64,000 bases of DNA from Paludisphaera rhizosphaerae (GTDB lineage: Bacteria > Planctomycetota > Planctomycetia > Isosphaerales > Isosphaeraceae), in the NCBI RefSeq assembly GCF_011065895.1, contig NZ_JAALCR010000024.1, forward strand, positions 1-64,000, given 5' to 3'. Within the stretch, counting starts at the first letter, position 1; the number at the start of each line of letters is the position of its first letter. A program made the translations under genes and the position numbers. This document shows, piece after piece, positions 31,763-40,311 of the stretch. Below the pieces are notes generated by a model that worked only from the letters and a program-made list of their open reading frames with translations, was not told where the DNA came from and searched no databases.

Positions 31763-33538
31763 TCAGCGGGAGAGGACTGGCGCGGCCGGCGGACGAACGG
31801 CGATGGGATCGGCGCGCGACTCCATCCGGACGATGTGGACGGTTCCCGGCTTGGTCGCCGCCGCGAGCAGTCCGCGACGACCGCAGTACGCCAGGCCGCT
31901 CGCCTCGGCGCTTCCCAGATTGAGCGGGCCTCGGACGGGGAATCGACCGAGCACGGTGGGCGTGGCCCCGGCGCGGACGACGTCCAATTCGCCGGCCTCC
32001 GGCTGAGCAACGATGAGATGGATGTCGGTTGCGCCTTGGCCGGGCATCGCTACGACCTCCCGCTCTCCTCGCGCGGGCACGACGATCCAGTCGCCGTCCT
32101 CGGAACGCGTGAGATACGGCTCGTTCGCCTCATGCAGGTCGAGTCGACCCGCCTCACGGGGAGCGGAGAGGTCCGCGAGATCGATCGCAACGGCCCGTTC
32201 CCCACGATCCAGCGTGACGAGAGCGCGAGTCCCCAGATTGGACAGGACGAGACGATCGGGATCGCCCTTGTCGACGAGTTCGATCCGGCTCACCGGGGTC
32301 GCGGGGGTCGATCCCAGCAAGGCCGTGGTCGCGAACACCTCAAGCTGAGGAGCGTGCTTGGAGTCGTCGCCTTCGCCTCGGCCCGAGGCCACGATGAGGA
32401 GGTGCGAGCCGTCGGGAGTCGGGGCCATGTCGTCGGGATAGTAGCCCGCCTCAACCCTCGTCCCAACCTTCGTCCCCTCGAGTGCGAACACGTCCAGCCA
32501 TCCGGGGCCGAGGTGCTTGGCGTCATTCACGGGCCGCTGCAGAACCGCAAGATTGCTGCCAACGACCGCGATCGCGACCGGCCTCCCTTCGACGGCGATC
32601 TCGGTGATTCGTGCGAGCGACGCGTCAGGAAGCACGCGATATGTGAGTACACGGTTGTAACGAGGGCAGAGAACAGCGAGACGCTCGCCTGACTCGTCGA
32701 ACGCCACCTGTGATGCACGCTGCTGGCCGGTGGACTCCCGATGCGTCTCGCGCATCAGCCACGGGCCCGCAACGGCTTCAACGGGCGTTCGAGCCTGCTG
32801 AACGACCCACAGCCCAACGCCAGCCATCACAACGACGACTGCCAGGACCGCCACCACCACGAGGCCGACCTTGCCCGAGGGGGGAGCCTGTGGAGCGTCC
32901 GGTTTGCGCTTGCCGAAGTTCACCCGATTCTCCGTCCCGGCGAGCAGCCGGCTGATGTTCTTGCGATGGCGCACGATCAGCAGCACCACGACGGCCGTGA
33001 CAAGAATGCTCATGGCGCGATGCTCCGGAGACCACGGCGCGGCGGTCCTGAGGAAGTAAGCAGCGGCGAACGCCACGCCCCCCGCCATCGACGACAACGA
33101 GACGTAGTGCGACGGCAGAAAGACAGCAAAGAACGCAACCGCCGCGACGCCGCACGCCACCGGCTGGAGGGCGATGAGCGCCCCGAGGCTGGTCGCGACC
33201 CCCTTCCCTCCCTTGAACCCGAGGTAAACCGGGAAGTTGTGCCCGAGGATCGCTCCGACCGCCGCGGCGATCGGCAGTTCGTTCGACACTTCGTGTCCCA
33301 TCCGATCGATCAGCCAGGGGAGGCCGATCGTGGGCAACAACCCCTTGAGAACGTCGAGGACGAACACCAGCACGAAGTACCGGAACCCCAGCAGGCGGCC
33401 GACGTTCGTCGCCCCGATGTTCCCCGAACCTGACTCGCGGACGTCCTGACCTGTCAGCGCGCGATAGATCAGGTAGCCGAAGGGAATCCCGCCGATCAGA
33501 TAGGCGGCAAGGGCGGTTGCGGGGAGAGTCCAGCTCAA
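31763..33538 (-). CDS. plsY: PlsY acyl-phosphate:glycerol-3-phosphate acyltransferase fused to a beta-propeller-like domain (591 aa)
   Basis: Residues 1-205 are a full PlsY, which adds the first acyl chain to glycerol 3-phosphate in phospholipid synthesis. The motifs GSGNIGATNVGR and GHNFPVYLGFKGGKGVATSLG, the LDVLKG loop and five or six membrane helices are all present. An additional membrane helix (VGLVVVAVLAVVVVMAGVGLWVV, in part) leads to about 330 residues outside the cytoplasm. These have repeating strand units (QVAFDESGERLAVLCPRYNR; MAPTPDGSHLLIVASGRG; LVLSNLGTRALVTLDRG), like a YVTN/WD-type propeller. PlsY is normally about 200 residues, so this is a fusion. The start is TTG 33538 with GGAG ten bases upstream. 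The role of the extra domain is unknown. Confidence 0.8.
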   Translation of the reverse strand: MSWTLPATALAAYLIGGIPFGYLIYRALTGQDVRESGSGNIGATNVGRLLGFRYFVLVFVLDVLKGLLPTIGLPWLIDRMGHEVSNELPIAAAVGAILGHNFPVYLGFKGGKGVATSLGALIALQPVACGVAAVAFFAVFLPSHYVSLSSMAGGVAFAAAYFLRTAAPWSPEHRAMSILVTAVVVLLIVRHRKNISRLLAGTENRVNFGKRKPDAPQAPPSGKVGLVVVAVLAVVVVMAGVGLWVVQQARTPVEAVAGPWLMRETHRESTGQQRASQVAFDESGERLAVLCPRYNRVLTYRVLPDASLARITEIAVEGRPVAIAVVGSNLAVLQRPVNDAKHLGPGWLDVFALEGTKVGTRVEAGYYPDDMAPTPDGSHLLIVASGRGEGDDSKHAPQLEVFATTALLGSTPATPVSRIELVDKGDPDRLVLSNLGTRALVTLDRGERAVAIDLADLSAPREAGRLDLHEANEPYLTRSEDGDWIVVPARGEREVVAMPGQGATDIHLIVAQPEAGELDVVRAGATPTVLGRFPVRGPLNLGSAEASGLAYCGRRGLLAAATKPGTVHIVRMESRADPIAVRPPAAPVLSR

Positions 33539-33553
33539 AGAAGGGAACTCCGG

Positions 33554-34309
33554 TTATTCATCCCGGCCGATCATGACGCTCGACTTCTCCGGCCGGCCCA
33601 GAAACGCGGCGCGGCGGTTGTCGAAGATCTCATTGGCCGTGGCGTAGTCGTCGTGGCGGCCGATGTCCAACCAGTAGCACTTCTGACGGTAGCAGTGGAC
33701 CGGCCGGCCGGTCGTCCGCATGGCTTCCAGCAGCTCGGGCATGGTCACGGACTGACCGGCGACGAGATAGTCCCAGGCCTGGGGATCCAGGATGTAAACG
33801 CCCATGCTGACCTGGAACGAATACTCGGGCTTTTCCTGGTAGCCCGTCAAGACGTGAGGATCGTCGCCGAACTGGAGGACGCCGAAGTCGATCTTCACCT
33901 CGCGCGGGTAGGAGGCGATCGTCGCCGAGGCGCCTCTCGTCCGATGGAAGTCGTACATCGAGCCGTAGTCGAGCGTCGTGAGGATGTCGCCGTTGATGAC
34001 GAGCACCGGCTCCTGGGGACGGTCCACGAGCGTCAAGCCGCCAGCCGTGCCGAGGGGCGTCACCTCACGGCGATAGGAGATCTTAGCGCCGAACTTCCGG
34101 CCGTCGCCACAGAAGGTTTCGATCAGCTCGGTGAGATAGCCCGTGATGATGGTCACGTCGCGGAAGCCGAAGCGGACGAGTTGCCGGAGGACCACCTCGA
34201 TGATCGGCATCGGGTCGTCTTCGCCCAGCGGCATCAACGGCTTGGGCAGAACGTGGGTGTAGGGCCGCAGTCGCGTTCCCTTGCCTCCCGCCAGGATCAC
34301 GGCCTTCAT
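33554..34309 (-). CDS. Sugar-1-phosphate nucleotidyltransferase
   Basis: The signature AVILAGGKGTRLRPYTHVLPKP is followed by GTAGGLTLV and VLVINGDILT. These are the nucleotide-binding loop, product-site and metal-site motifs of the glucose-1-phosphate thymidylyl/mannose-1-phosphate guanylyl group. At 251 residues it is a single catalytic domain without the left-handed helix tail, as in RfbF or HddC/NTP_transferase types. ATG 34309 follows GAGGGG; the earlier ATG 34324 would place that site inside the gene. It lies 15 bases before the PlsY fusion and 54 after the GT4 gene, and supplies an activated sugar for the surrounding envelope pathway. The nucleotide and sugar are not certain. Confidence 0.8.
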   Translation of the reverse strand: MKAVILAGGKGTRLRPYTHVLPKPLMPLGEDDPMPIIEVVLRQLVRFGFRDVTIITGYLTELIETFCGDGRKFGAKISYRREVTPLGTAGGLTLVDRPQEPVLVINGDILTTLDYGSMYDFHRTRGASATIASYPREVKIDFGVLQFGDDPHVLTGYQEKPEYSFQVSMGVYILDPQAWDYLVAGQSVTMPELLEAMRTTGRPVHCYRQKCYWLDIGRHDDYATANEIFDNRRAAFLGRPEKSSVMIGRDE

Positions 34310-34363
34310 GACGTCCCCTCCCATCCGTAGTTCACGATCTTGTTTCGAGCCAGCCGGGCCAGG

Positions 34364-35602
34364 TCATCCCCGTCCCGCGTGCTTTCGGTTCTTGCGACGG
34401 CCCGCATGCGGCCCGCGAGAATGCAACGGTTTCCCACGCTTCTCCTGGGCGACGGCCTCGAACACCTTCACAAGAGCCTCGACATGGCGGTCGAAGGTCC
34501 ACTCGCGGCCGAGCTTCGAAGCCGCCTTGGACATCGCCGCCCGTCGTTCGTCGTCGGCCATCAGATCGAGCGCCGCAACCAGTTCGGCCTGAGCGCCGGG
34601 TGCGGATAGAACGCAGCCCTGACGGCCGTCGACCATCATTTCGCTCGCCCCGTTACAGGCGGTCGTGACGACGGGCAATCCGCAGGCGAGCGCCTCGAAG
34701 ACGACCAGCGAACAGGGGTCGTAATAGGTGGGCGAGACGAAGAAGTCGCTCGACCAGTAGCACTCGCGGACGTCGTCGTGGAAGCCCAGGAAATGGACGA
34801 ACTCGCCCACGCCCAACCGTTCGGCGAGCCGGCGATATTTGCCGGGACGGCCGCCGCCGCAGACCAGGATATGAACCGGCCGGACTCCGTCGCGATGCCG
34901 CGCGGCGAGGCCGCGGATGAGCGGTTCCAGCCCCTTCAGAGCGTAGTTGTGGCCCACGAAGAGGCCGACGAGATCCGTCGACTTGAAGCCCAGCTTGCTC
35001 CGAAACGAGGCGCGGATCGCACCGGGATGGGGAACGACGACGCGGTCCGGGTCGATCGCGTTATGGACGACGTGGATTCGCCCCTTCGGCACGCCGACGA
35101 ACTCCTGGACGTGCCGCGCGACCATCCGGCTGACCGCCACCACGCGCGCCCCTCGCGCTGGATCGTACTGACGCTTTTCGATGGCTCGATACGACCAGAA
35201 TTTGGGGTTCAGCATCTTGCCGAGCACGTAGAGCCGCCGCAGAACCGGGTTGGCGAACCGCTGCGAGTTCGCTCGCAGGCTGCCGCCGTGAACGCCCCCC
35301 TGGGGGACGATCACGTCATGCTCATAGGTATTGATGAAACCAACGGTGCAATCGTAATCAGCGCCCTTGAGAAGACGGGCGGAAGCCTCGGCGAAGCCGA
35401 CGATTTGGGCCTGGCGTGAACGGGTCTCGACCTCGACCTTGACGCAGCGGACTTCAGGCGGCAGGGCTCCTTCCGCCCAACTCGACGTGTAGAGGTCGAT
35501 CCCATGGCCGCGACGGACGAGCGCCCGGCAGAGATCCACGATGTAGGTCTCGGCTCCGCCTTTCGTGGGATCGACCCTCGGGAAGTTCAGGGCCAGCCGC
35601 AT
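34364..35602 (-). CDS. GT4 family glycosyltransferase, LPS core type
   Basis: The GT-B fold is complete. The N-terminal domain starts at ATG 35602 (MRLALNFPRVDPTKGGAETY) with the glycine-rich acceptor loop. The C-terminal domain has VGHNYALKGLEPLIRGL, LVCGGGRPGKYRRLAERLG, FLGFHDDVRECY and the donor-binding PTYYDPCSLVVFEALACGLP, containing the E-x7-E-type element. It resembles RfaG/WaaG, which adds the first glucose to heptose of the LPS inner core. Its neighbours (LPS kinase, heptosyltransferase, lpxK) support this. A Lys/Arg-rich tail of about 25 residues is unusual. The frame open to 35659 has no better start. Confidence 0.8.
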   Translation of the reverse strand: MRLALNFPRVDPTKGGAETYIVDLCRALVRRGHGIDLYTSSWAEGALPPEVRCVKVEVETRSRQAQIVGFAEASARLLKGADYDCTVGFINTYEHDVIVPQGGVHGGSLRANSQRFANPVLRRLYVLGKMLNPKFWSYRAIEKRQYDPARGARVVAVSRMVARHVQEFVGVPKGRIHVVHNAIDPDRVVVPHPGAIRASFRSKLGFKSTDLVGLFVGHNYALKGLEPLIRGLAARHRDGVRPVHILVCGGGRPGKYRRLAERLGVGEFVHFLGFHDDVRECYWSSDFFVSPTYYDPCSLVVFEALACGLPVVTTACNGASEMMVDGRQGCVLSAPGAQAELVAALDLMADDERRAAMSKAASKLGREWTFDRHVEALVKVFEAVAQEKRGKPLHSRGPHAGRRKNRKHAGRG

Positions 35603-35725
35603 CGTTCCGTCTCCGCGTCCTTGCTCGGAATCATCAGCCCGCGCCCGGCGAGCCGTCATCGTCCCTACATCGCGTCCAGGCGAACCCGGACTGAAGTCTT
35701 TCCGGTGAATCGGTCGTGATTTCTC

Positions 35726-36577
35726 TCAAGCCCGATTGTGAGCGGAATATCGGGCAGCCTTGAGCCGGACCATCCGCGCCTGCCACTCGGGACGTTTCAA
35801 CCGCGCCTCGCGACGGTAATGCATCCAGAAACGGAGAACATCCCTCTCCGAAACGCCCTCGACGCCCTCGATCGAGAAGAGCAACTGGCCGAGGTCCTTC
35901 CATCGCCAACGGTCGGCGAACAGCCGATGTTCCTGAAGCCGGTGGAGGTCGATCAGCGTCAATTCCACGTCGCGAGGGTCGCTCGCCAGTTTCTCGAGAT
36001 TGAGAAAGAAGTGGCAGAGGTACAGGTCTTTGTGAAAGACGTTCGCGCGATGGAGCGCTCCGCTCATGCGGGCCATCTCCCGGACGATCCGACGCTTCAT
36101 CGCCTCGAACAATTCGCGATCGAGCGACTCCTGCAATCCGGGAAGGATCTCGTTCAGCTCGCGGCCCGGCAATTCGGCGACGGCTAGGTAGCTTTGCAAG
36201 CCGCACCAGGGGCCGATCCGTTCGCCGACGGCGACGACTTCCGGCACCGGCACGCCGAGCGTCCGCGCCCGCTCCAGGTGGGCCCATTCCGCGGCCCCCG
36301 GCGAGTGCTTCCCGGAAGGGTCGACGGTCGCCGCCAGGCGAGCCGGCCAGGGGAGTCGAAAATGGCGCTTGAGGTAGACCGAGATGCGCCGGCCTTCGCC
36401 CGCATGGAAGACGACGCGGGCGGTCGACCTCCCCTGCTTCGCGTGCAGCCGGTCGCGGCTTTCGATCGACATCACCGAGGCGTCGAAGTCGGCCGGAAGC
36501 GCGGGTCGGTATCGCTCGTCGATCCACGACCAGCGGGAACCCTCGACGATGCGGCGCCAGAGAGCGCGAAGGTTCAT
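35726..36577 (-). CDS. Lipopolysaccharide kinase (InaA/WaaP family)
   Basis: These protein kinase-like enzymes phosphorylate heptose or Kdo in the LPS inner core. The catalytic loop is HKDLYLCHFFLN near residue 183 and the metal-binding motif is LIDLHRL near residue 210, the DxHR version typical of WaaP/KdkA. The N-lobe Lys is probably in ISVYLKRHFRLP. The length (283 aa) is normal. Its start overlaps the stop of the GT39 gene as ATGA, so it is co-translated within the LPS operon. Whether heptose or Kdo is the substrate cannot be decided here. Confidence 0.8.
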   Translation of the reverse strand: MNLRALWRRIVEGSRWSWIDERYRPALPADFDASVMSIESRDRLHAKQGRSTARVVFHAGEGRRISVYLKRHFRLPWPARLAATVDPSGKHSPGAAEWAHLERARTLGVPVPEVVAVGERIGPWCGLQSYLAVAELPGRELNEILPGLQESLDRELFEAMKRRIVREMARMSGALHRANVFHKDLYLCHFFLNLEKLASDPRDVELTLIDLHRLQEHRLFADRWRWKDLGQLLFSIEGVEGVSERDVLRFWMHYRREARLKRPEWQARMVRLKAARYSAHNRA

Positions 36578-38169
36578 GGTGCGAAGCCTTCCCAGGAGAC
36601 GGGCTGATTCAAGCGGAAAACCTGCGTCCCAACGTCGCGACCTTCGACGACGACAGGGAAGTCCTTCACGGGCGTCGCTGCGTAGGCGAGCAGGGCGTTC
36701 AGGCTTTCGGCCCGACGACTCTTCGCCTCAAGCTCATCCCGCCCCACGACCACGTACGCCAGGCCGCGGTCCGAGAGCGCCTGCCGGACGTGCCAGTAGT
36801 CGTAGCCGTCGTTCCGATCGGCCACGAAGCGGGCCCAGCCGCGCGTGTCCAGGATCCGTTCCTCGGGCCGTGCATTGGCGGCCAGCCAGCGACCGGCCTG
36901 CCAGTGGCCTCGACGGCTCTCGTGGCTAGTCCGGAGTTGATAGACGACGAGGATCGTCGACACCGCCGCAGCACCCGCGACGACCGCCATTCGCCACGTC
37001 CGGCGCGAGAACGGCAGCCTTTCCCCCAACCGTTGCAGACAAATGAACACACCAGCGCCCGCCCAGATCGAGGAAACAACCACAACCGGCAACACGTGTC
37101 GGCCTGAGAGGTACCCGAGCTTCGCTCCGTGGAGAGTCAGGGCGAGAAGGTATGTCGCGACAAAAGCCCCGAGAACCAGGCGTTCCGACGCGCCGGATTC
37201 GCGGGCGGATTGGAGTGTCGCTCGGATGAACCGGCTCCGGACAAGGCCCCAAACGGCCATGATCGCGAATCCGCCGCACATCGCGTCCCACCAGCGGCGG
37301 ACCGCAGACTTCAGGACGTCGACCGGACCAGCGAGGGCCTTGTCGTCAGATTCCTCTTTAGGAGATAGATCGAGCTTCGCCCGCTCCAGGCCCGGCGGCA
37401 ATGGCTGAGGCGTGTTCCGCTTGACGTTCGTCTGGGCGCCGAGCGACGCCGCGTGCCTCAGCGCGAGTTTCTCGGAGACCTGCCCCTTGGCGAGAGCGTA
37501 TCCGCCCACGCAGACCAACAGGGCCAGGCCGAGCGCTGGAATGGCGGGCGACGCGGCGAGCGTTCGCAGGCCTCGAGTGCGAGCCAGATGGACGCAGCAC
37601 GCCAGACCGACGGCCAAGGGCGCGAGGATCGCCTCAGGCCTGGCCGTGTAGCCGAGTCCGCCGACAAGTCCGGCCGCAAGCGCGTACGGCCAGGAATCGC
37701 GGCGGATCGCCTGCGAGCCCAACCAAAGTGTGGCCGTCATCGCGAGCAGTCCAACCGCGTTCCCCAGCACGTCGCGACCGACTTCCGCTGGGACCGGCAG
37801 CAAGACGTAGATGAACGTTGCGATCAAGGCGACGCGCTCATCAAAGACGGCGCGAGCCAGCGCGAACAGACACAGCAGCAGCGTGAGCGATGCGAGAACC
37901 GACACTCCCTGACCGGCGATACGCCACGATTCGGGCCCCGCACCGAGGACCAAAGCCGAGATGGGTTGCACCAAGGCGACAATCGCCGGATAGAGCGGGT
38001 GCTGGTCCGTCCCACGGATCACGTCCACCCAGGGATCGGTTTGGAACCGACGGGCGACGGCCAGGAACTTGAGACCGTCCTGCGCCGGAACCAACGTCCG
38101 GCACACGGCGGCGACGTCGAGGATCGCCGCAAAGGCCACGATTCCGATGAGCCAGCGACGATGCGTCAC
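36574..38169 (-). CDS. GT39/ArnT-like membrane glycosyltransferase (531 aa)
   Basis: GTG 38169 is preceded by AGGAGG with a six-base gap; the frame reaches GTG 38187. The chain has about ten membrane helices. An early acidic loop (LVPAQDGLKFLAVARRFQTDP) and TDQHPLYPAIVALVQP fit the first periplasmic loop of GT-C enzymes, with the catalytic Asp probably in AQDG. Such proteins transfer sugars from polyprenyl-phosphate carriers to lipid A or glycans at the outer face of the inner membrane. A C-terminal soluble domain (SHESRRGHWQAGRWLAANAR) is usual. It is read with the LPS kinase. The donor sugar is unknown. Confidence 0.7.
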   Translation of the reverse strand: MTHRRWLIGIVAFAAILDVAAVCRTLVPAQDGLKFLAVARRFQTDPWVDVIRGTDQHPLYPAIVALVQPISALVLGAGPESWRIAGQGVSVLASLTLLLCLFALARAVFDERVALIATFIYVLLPVPAEVGRDVLGNAVGLLAMTATLWLGSQAIRRDSWPYALAAGLVGGLGYTARPEAILAPLAVGLACCVHLARTRGLRTLAASPAIPALGLALLVCVGGYALAKGQVSEKLALRHAASLGAQTNVKRNTPQPLPPGLERAKLDLSPKEESDDKALAGPVDVLKSAVRRWWDAMCGGFAIMAVWGLVRSRFIRATLQSARESGASERLVLGAFVATYLLALTLHGAKLGYLSGRHVLPVVVVSSIWAGAGVFICLQRLGERLPFSRRTWRMAVVAGAAAVSTILVVYQLRTSHESRRGHWQAGRWLAANARPEERILDTRGWARFVADRNDGYDYWHVRQALSDRGLAYVVVGRDELEAKSRRAESLNALLAYAATPVKDFPVVVEGRDVGTQVFRLNQPVSWEGFAP

Positions 38170-38238
38170 CCGATCCTCCTTGATCACACGCCGGTTAGGG
38201 TCGATCCTCGACCCAGGCCGCGATTATAGGTGGACCAT

Positions 38239-39183
38239 TCAGGCCGTCAATGGCAGGGCTTTTCCATTGCGTGCAAGCGCGGAGGCCCAGAGGTCGGCGA
38301 TCGACCGCTCGAACGGAATCTTCGGCTCCCAGCCGACCTCGGCCGTGATCCGCGAGATGTCAGCGCGGGTGTCGTCCGGCTCGCCCGCTCGCTGGGCCCC
38401 AGCGTCGAACGCCACCTGCGCGGTACGGCCACTGAGACTCACCAGTCGATCGAGCCCATCTTGAATCGTGTACGAGCGTCCCGAAGCCACGTTGTAAACA
38501 CGACCCTGCCGCCCTCGCTCCGCCAGAGCGATGAGGGCGCGAGCGGCGTCGCGAACGTCGACGAAATCCCGGCGCGAATCCAGACGCCCGGCCTGAATCT
38601 CGACCCAGTGGTCTTTTGCAGCAGCAAGCTGCGTGGCGAACCGTCCGAACGCCAGCGATGACGGCGTTCCCGGTCCGATCAGATTGAACACTCGCCCGAC
38701 GACGATTCGCAACTCGCCCCAGTTTCTCAGGGCGAGTGTCGTCGCCGCCAGCTTGCTCCGCCCATAAGCCTGAGTTGGCCGACAGGGCTGGTCCTCGACC
38801 ACCGGCAGATCGGCCGGCTGGATCGGACCAAGTTCCGCCGCCGACCCGACGACGACCACGCGGGTCGGACCAGCTAAATCACGAAGTGCTTCCAGGAGGC
38901 GCTCCGTCCCGCGCACGTTGGTCTCGTACAGTTCATCGTCGACGGCGGGGGGGGTCTTCCCCGCGAGATGAAGCACGAAGTCAGGGGCGACCTCACGGAC
39001 TACTCGATTGAGCCCATCGTTGTCGTGGAGATCGGCCGAAACGAACTGGCCCCTCGGCAAGGCGCTCGGCCGATTCCGCCCCAGGACGACCAGGCGGTCG
39101 TCTGGTGCAAGCGTCGGCTCAAGCGATTCCAGAACGTGGCCGCCGAGCCAGCCGCCAGCGCCGGTGATCAGCCAGGTCGCCAT
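38239..39183 (-). CDS. NAD-dependent sugar epimerase/reductase (extended SDR)
   Basis: The Rossmann motif TGAGGWLGG begins at residue 7, and the catalytic YGRSK (Tyr-x-x-x-Lys) lies near residue 140, with Ser in VGSAAELGP. HLAGKTPP is the usual active-site wall. NLIGPGTPSSLAFGRF and the C-terminal WEPKIPFERSIADLW match GDP-4-keto-6-deoxymannose reductase and related epimerases of nucleotide sugars. At 314 residues it is complete. It overlaps the heptosyltransferase gene by 16 bases, so it belongs to the same operon and should feed a modified sugar to the LPS glycosyltransferases. The exact substrate is uncertain. Confidence 0.8.
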   Translation of the reverse strand: MATWLITGAGGWLGGHVLESLEPTLAPDDRLVVLGRNRPSALPRGQFVSADLHDNDGLNRVVREVAPDFVLHLAGKTPPAVDDELYETNVRGTERLLEALRDLAGPTRVVVVGSAAELGPIQPADLPVVEDQPCRPTQAYGRSKLAATTLALRNWGELRIVVGRVFNLIGPGTPSSLAFGRFATQLAAAKDHWVEIQAGRLDSRRDFVDVRDAARALIALAERGRQGRVYNVASGRSYTIQDGLDRLVSLSGRTAQVAFDAGAQRAGEPDDTRADISRITAEVGWEPKIPFERSIADLWASALARNGKALPLTA

Positions 39184-40250
39184 GTCGAATCCTCGGCGGT
39201 CGTTCGGAGGTCCGTTCGTTTCAGAAGCAACCGCTGCGAGGCCGAGAAAACGGACTCGGGGGTGAGTTGCTTCATGCAGAGATGGTGTCCCTGTGGACAG
39301 ACCGGCCGCTGGCAGGGGCCGCAGGGAACGGGATGAAACAGGTGAATGGCATTAGGCTGATTCGTCCGCGTCCACTCGATCCGAGTCGGACCGAACAACG
39401 AGACGACGGGCGTCCCGAAAGCCGCCGCGAAGTGTCGAGGACCGGAATCCGTCGTTACCAGAAGGTCGGCTCGCTTCACCATCGCCTTGGAAAGTCCCAG
39501 GCTCAATTTCTGGTCGGCCAGTGAGACCACCCGAGGGTGCGCCGCGAGTTCAGCAATCCGGCGCGATTCTTCGCGTTCGGAAGGACCGCAAAGGGCGACG
39601 ACCGCCACGCCGGACTCCTCGGCCAGTCGACGGGCTAGACGACCGAACGACTCGACGGGCCACGCCTTGGCTGGGCCAAACGCGCCGCCGGTGTTCAGGC
39701 AGACCAGGCCGTTGGATGCGTCAACGCCCAGCGCGGCGAGTGCTTCGTCGGCCGCCGTTTCGTCGGCTGTCGTGGTCGCCAATTGAAGGCGGACGCCGTC
39801 GCCATGGCAGCCGAGCGCCCGGGCCGTGGCAAGGTAATACTCCACGATCGGACAAGGGAGCAGCTTACCGTGAGCGTCGCGCGGAGGTTGCAAACGGTCC
39901 GTCAGCAACCAGCCGCGAAGATATCGATCGTAGCCGACGCGGCGGCCGATTCCGGCCAGCCGGGAAATCCAGGCGGTTCGGATCGAGTTGGGCAGGAGAA
40001 CGGCGGCGTCCGGCCGATTGGCTCGCAGGCGACGAATCAAGGCCGGCGTGCGCTGCTCGGCGACCTTCGACCGAGGGTGGAAGTGGATGACTTGGTCGAA
40101 CCAGTCGAGGCCGTCGAGAACCGGCGCCACGTTCGGCCGAGAGACGACCGTGAGTCGACCCGAAGGAAACCCCTTCCGCAGTGCGCGAAGGGTCGGCGTC
40201 GCCATGACGGTGTCGCCAATAAGGCTGGGGAGAAAAACCACGAGGTTCAT
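39168..40250 (-). CDS. GT9 family heptosyltransferase (WaaF-like)
   Basis: GT9 enzymes add ADP-heptose to the LPS inner core. Typical elements are the N-terminal VVFLPSLIGDTVMATPTLRAL, the C-terminal nucleotide-binding NTGGAFGPAKAWP, and LLVTTDSGPRHFAAAFGTPVV followed by SLFGPT. These are the GPRH/SGP donor-site motifs seen in WaaF. A Cys cluster near the end (CGPCQRPVCPQGHHLC) is common in the family. The length is 360 residues. It is preceded by lpxK with a 61-base gap and overlaps the epimerase gene. A role as heptosyltransferase II is likely but the acceptor is inferred. Confidence 0.85.
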   Translation of the reverse strand: MNLVVFLPSLIGDTVMATPTLRALRKGFPSGRLTVVSRPNVAPVLDGLDWFDQVIHFHPRSKVAEQRTPALIRRLRANRPDAAVLLPNSIRTAWISRLAGIGRRVGYDRYLRGWLLTDRLQPPRDAHGKLLPCPIVEYYLATARALGCHGDGVRLQLATTTADETAADEALAALGVDASNGLVCLNTGGAFGPAKAWPVESFGRLARRLAEESGVAVVALCGPSEREESRRIAELAAHPRVVSLADQKLSLGLSKAMVKRADLLVTTDSGPRHFAAAFGTPVVSLFGPTRIEWTRTNQPNAIHLFHPVPCGPCQRPVCPQGHHLCMKQLTPESVFSASQRLLLKRTDLRTTAEDSTWRPG

Positions 40251-40311
40251 GCGCGGCCAGGCCCTTCCGTGGGTCGTCCGTCCAAGGCCCTCCCGCGGCC
40301 GTCGACGGCCT

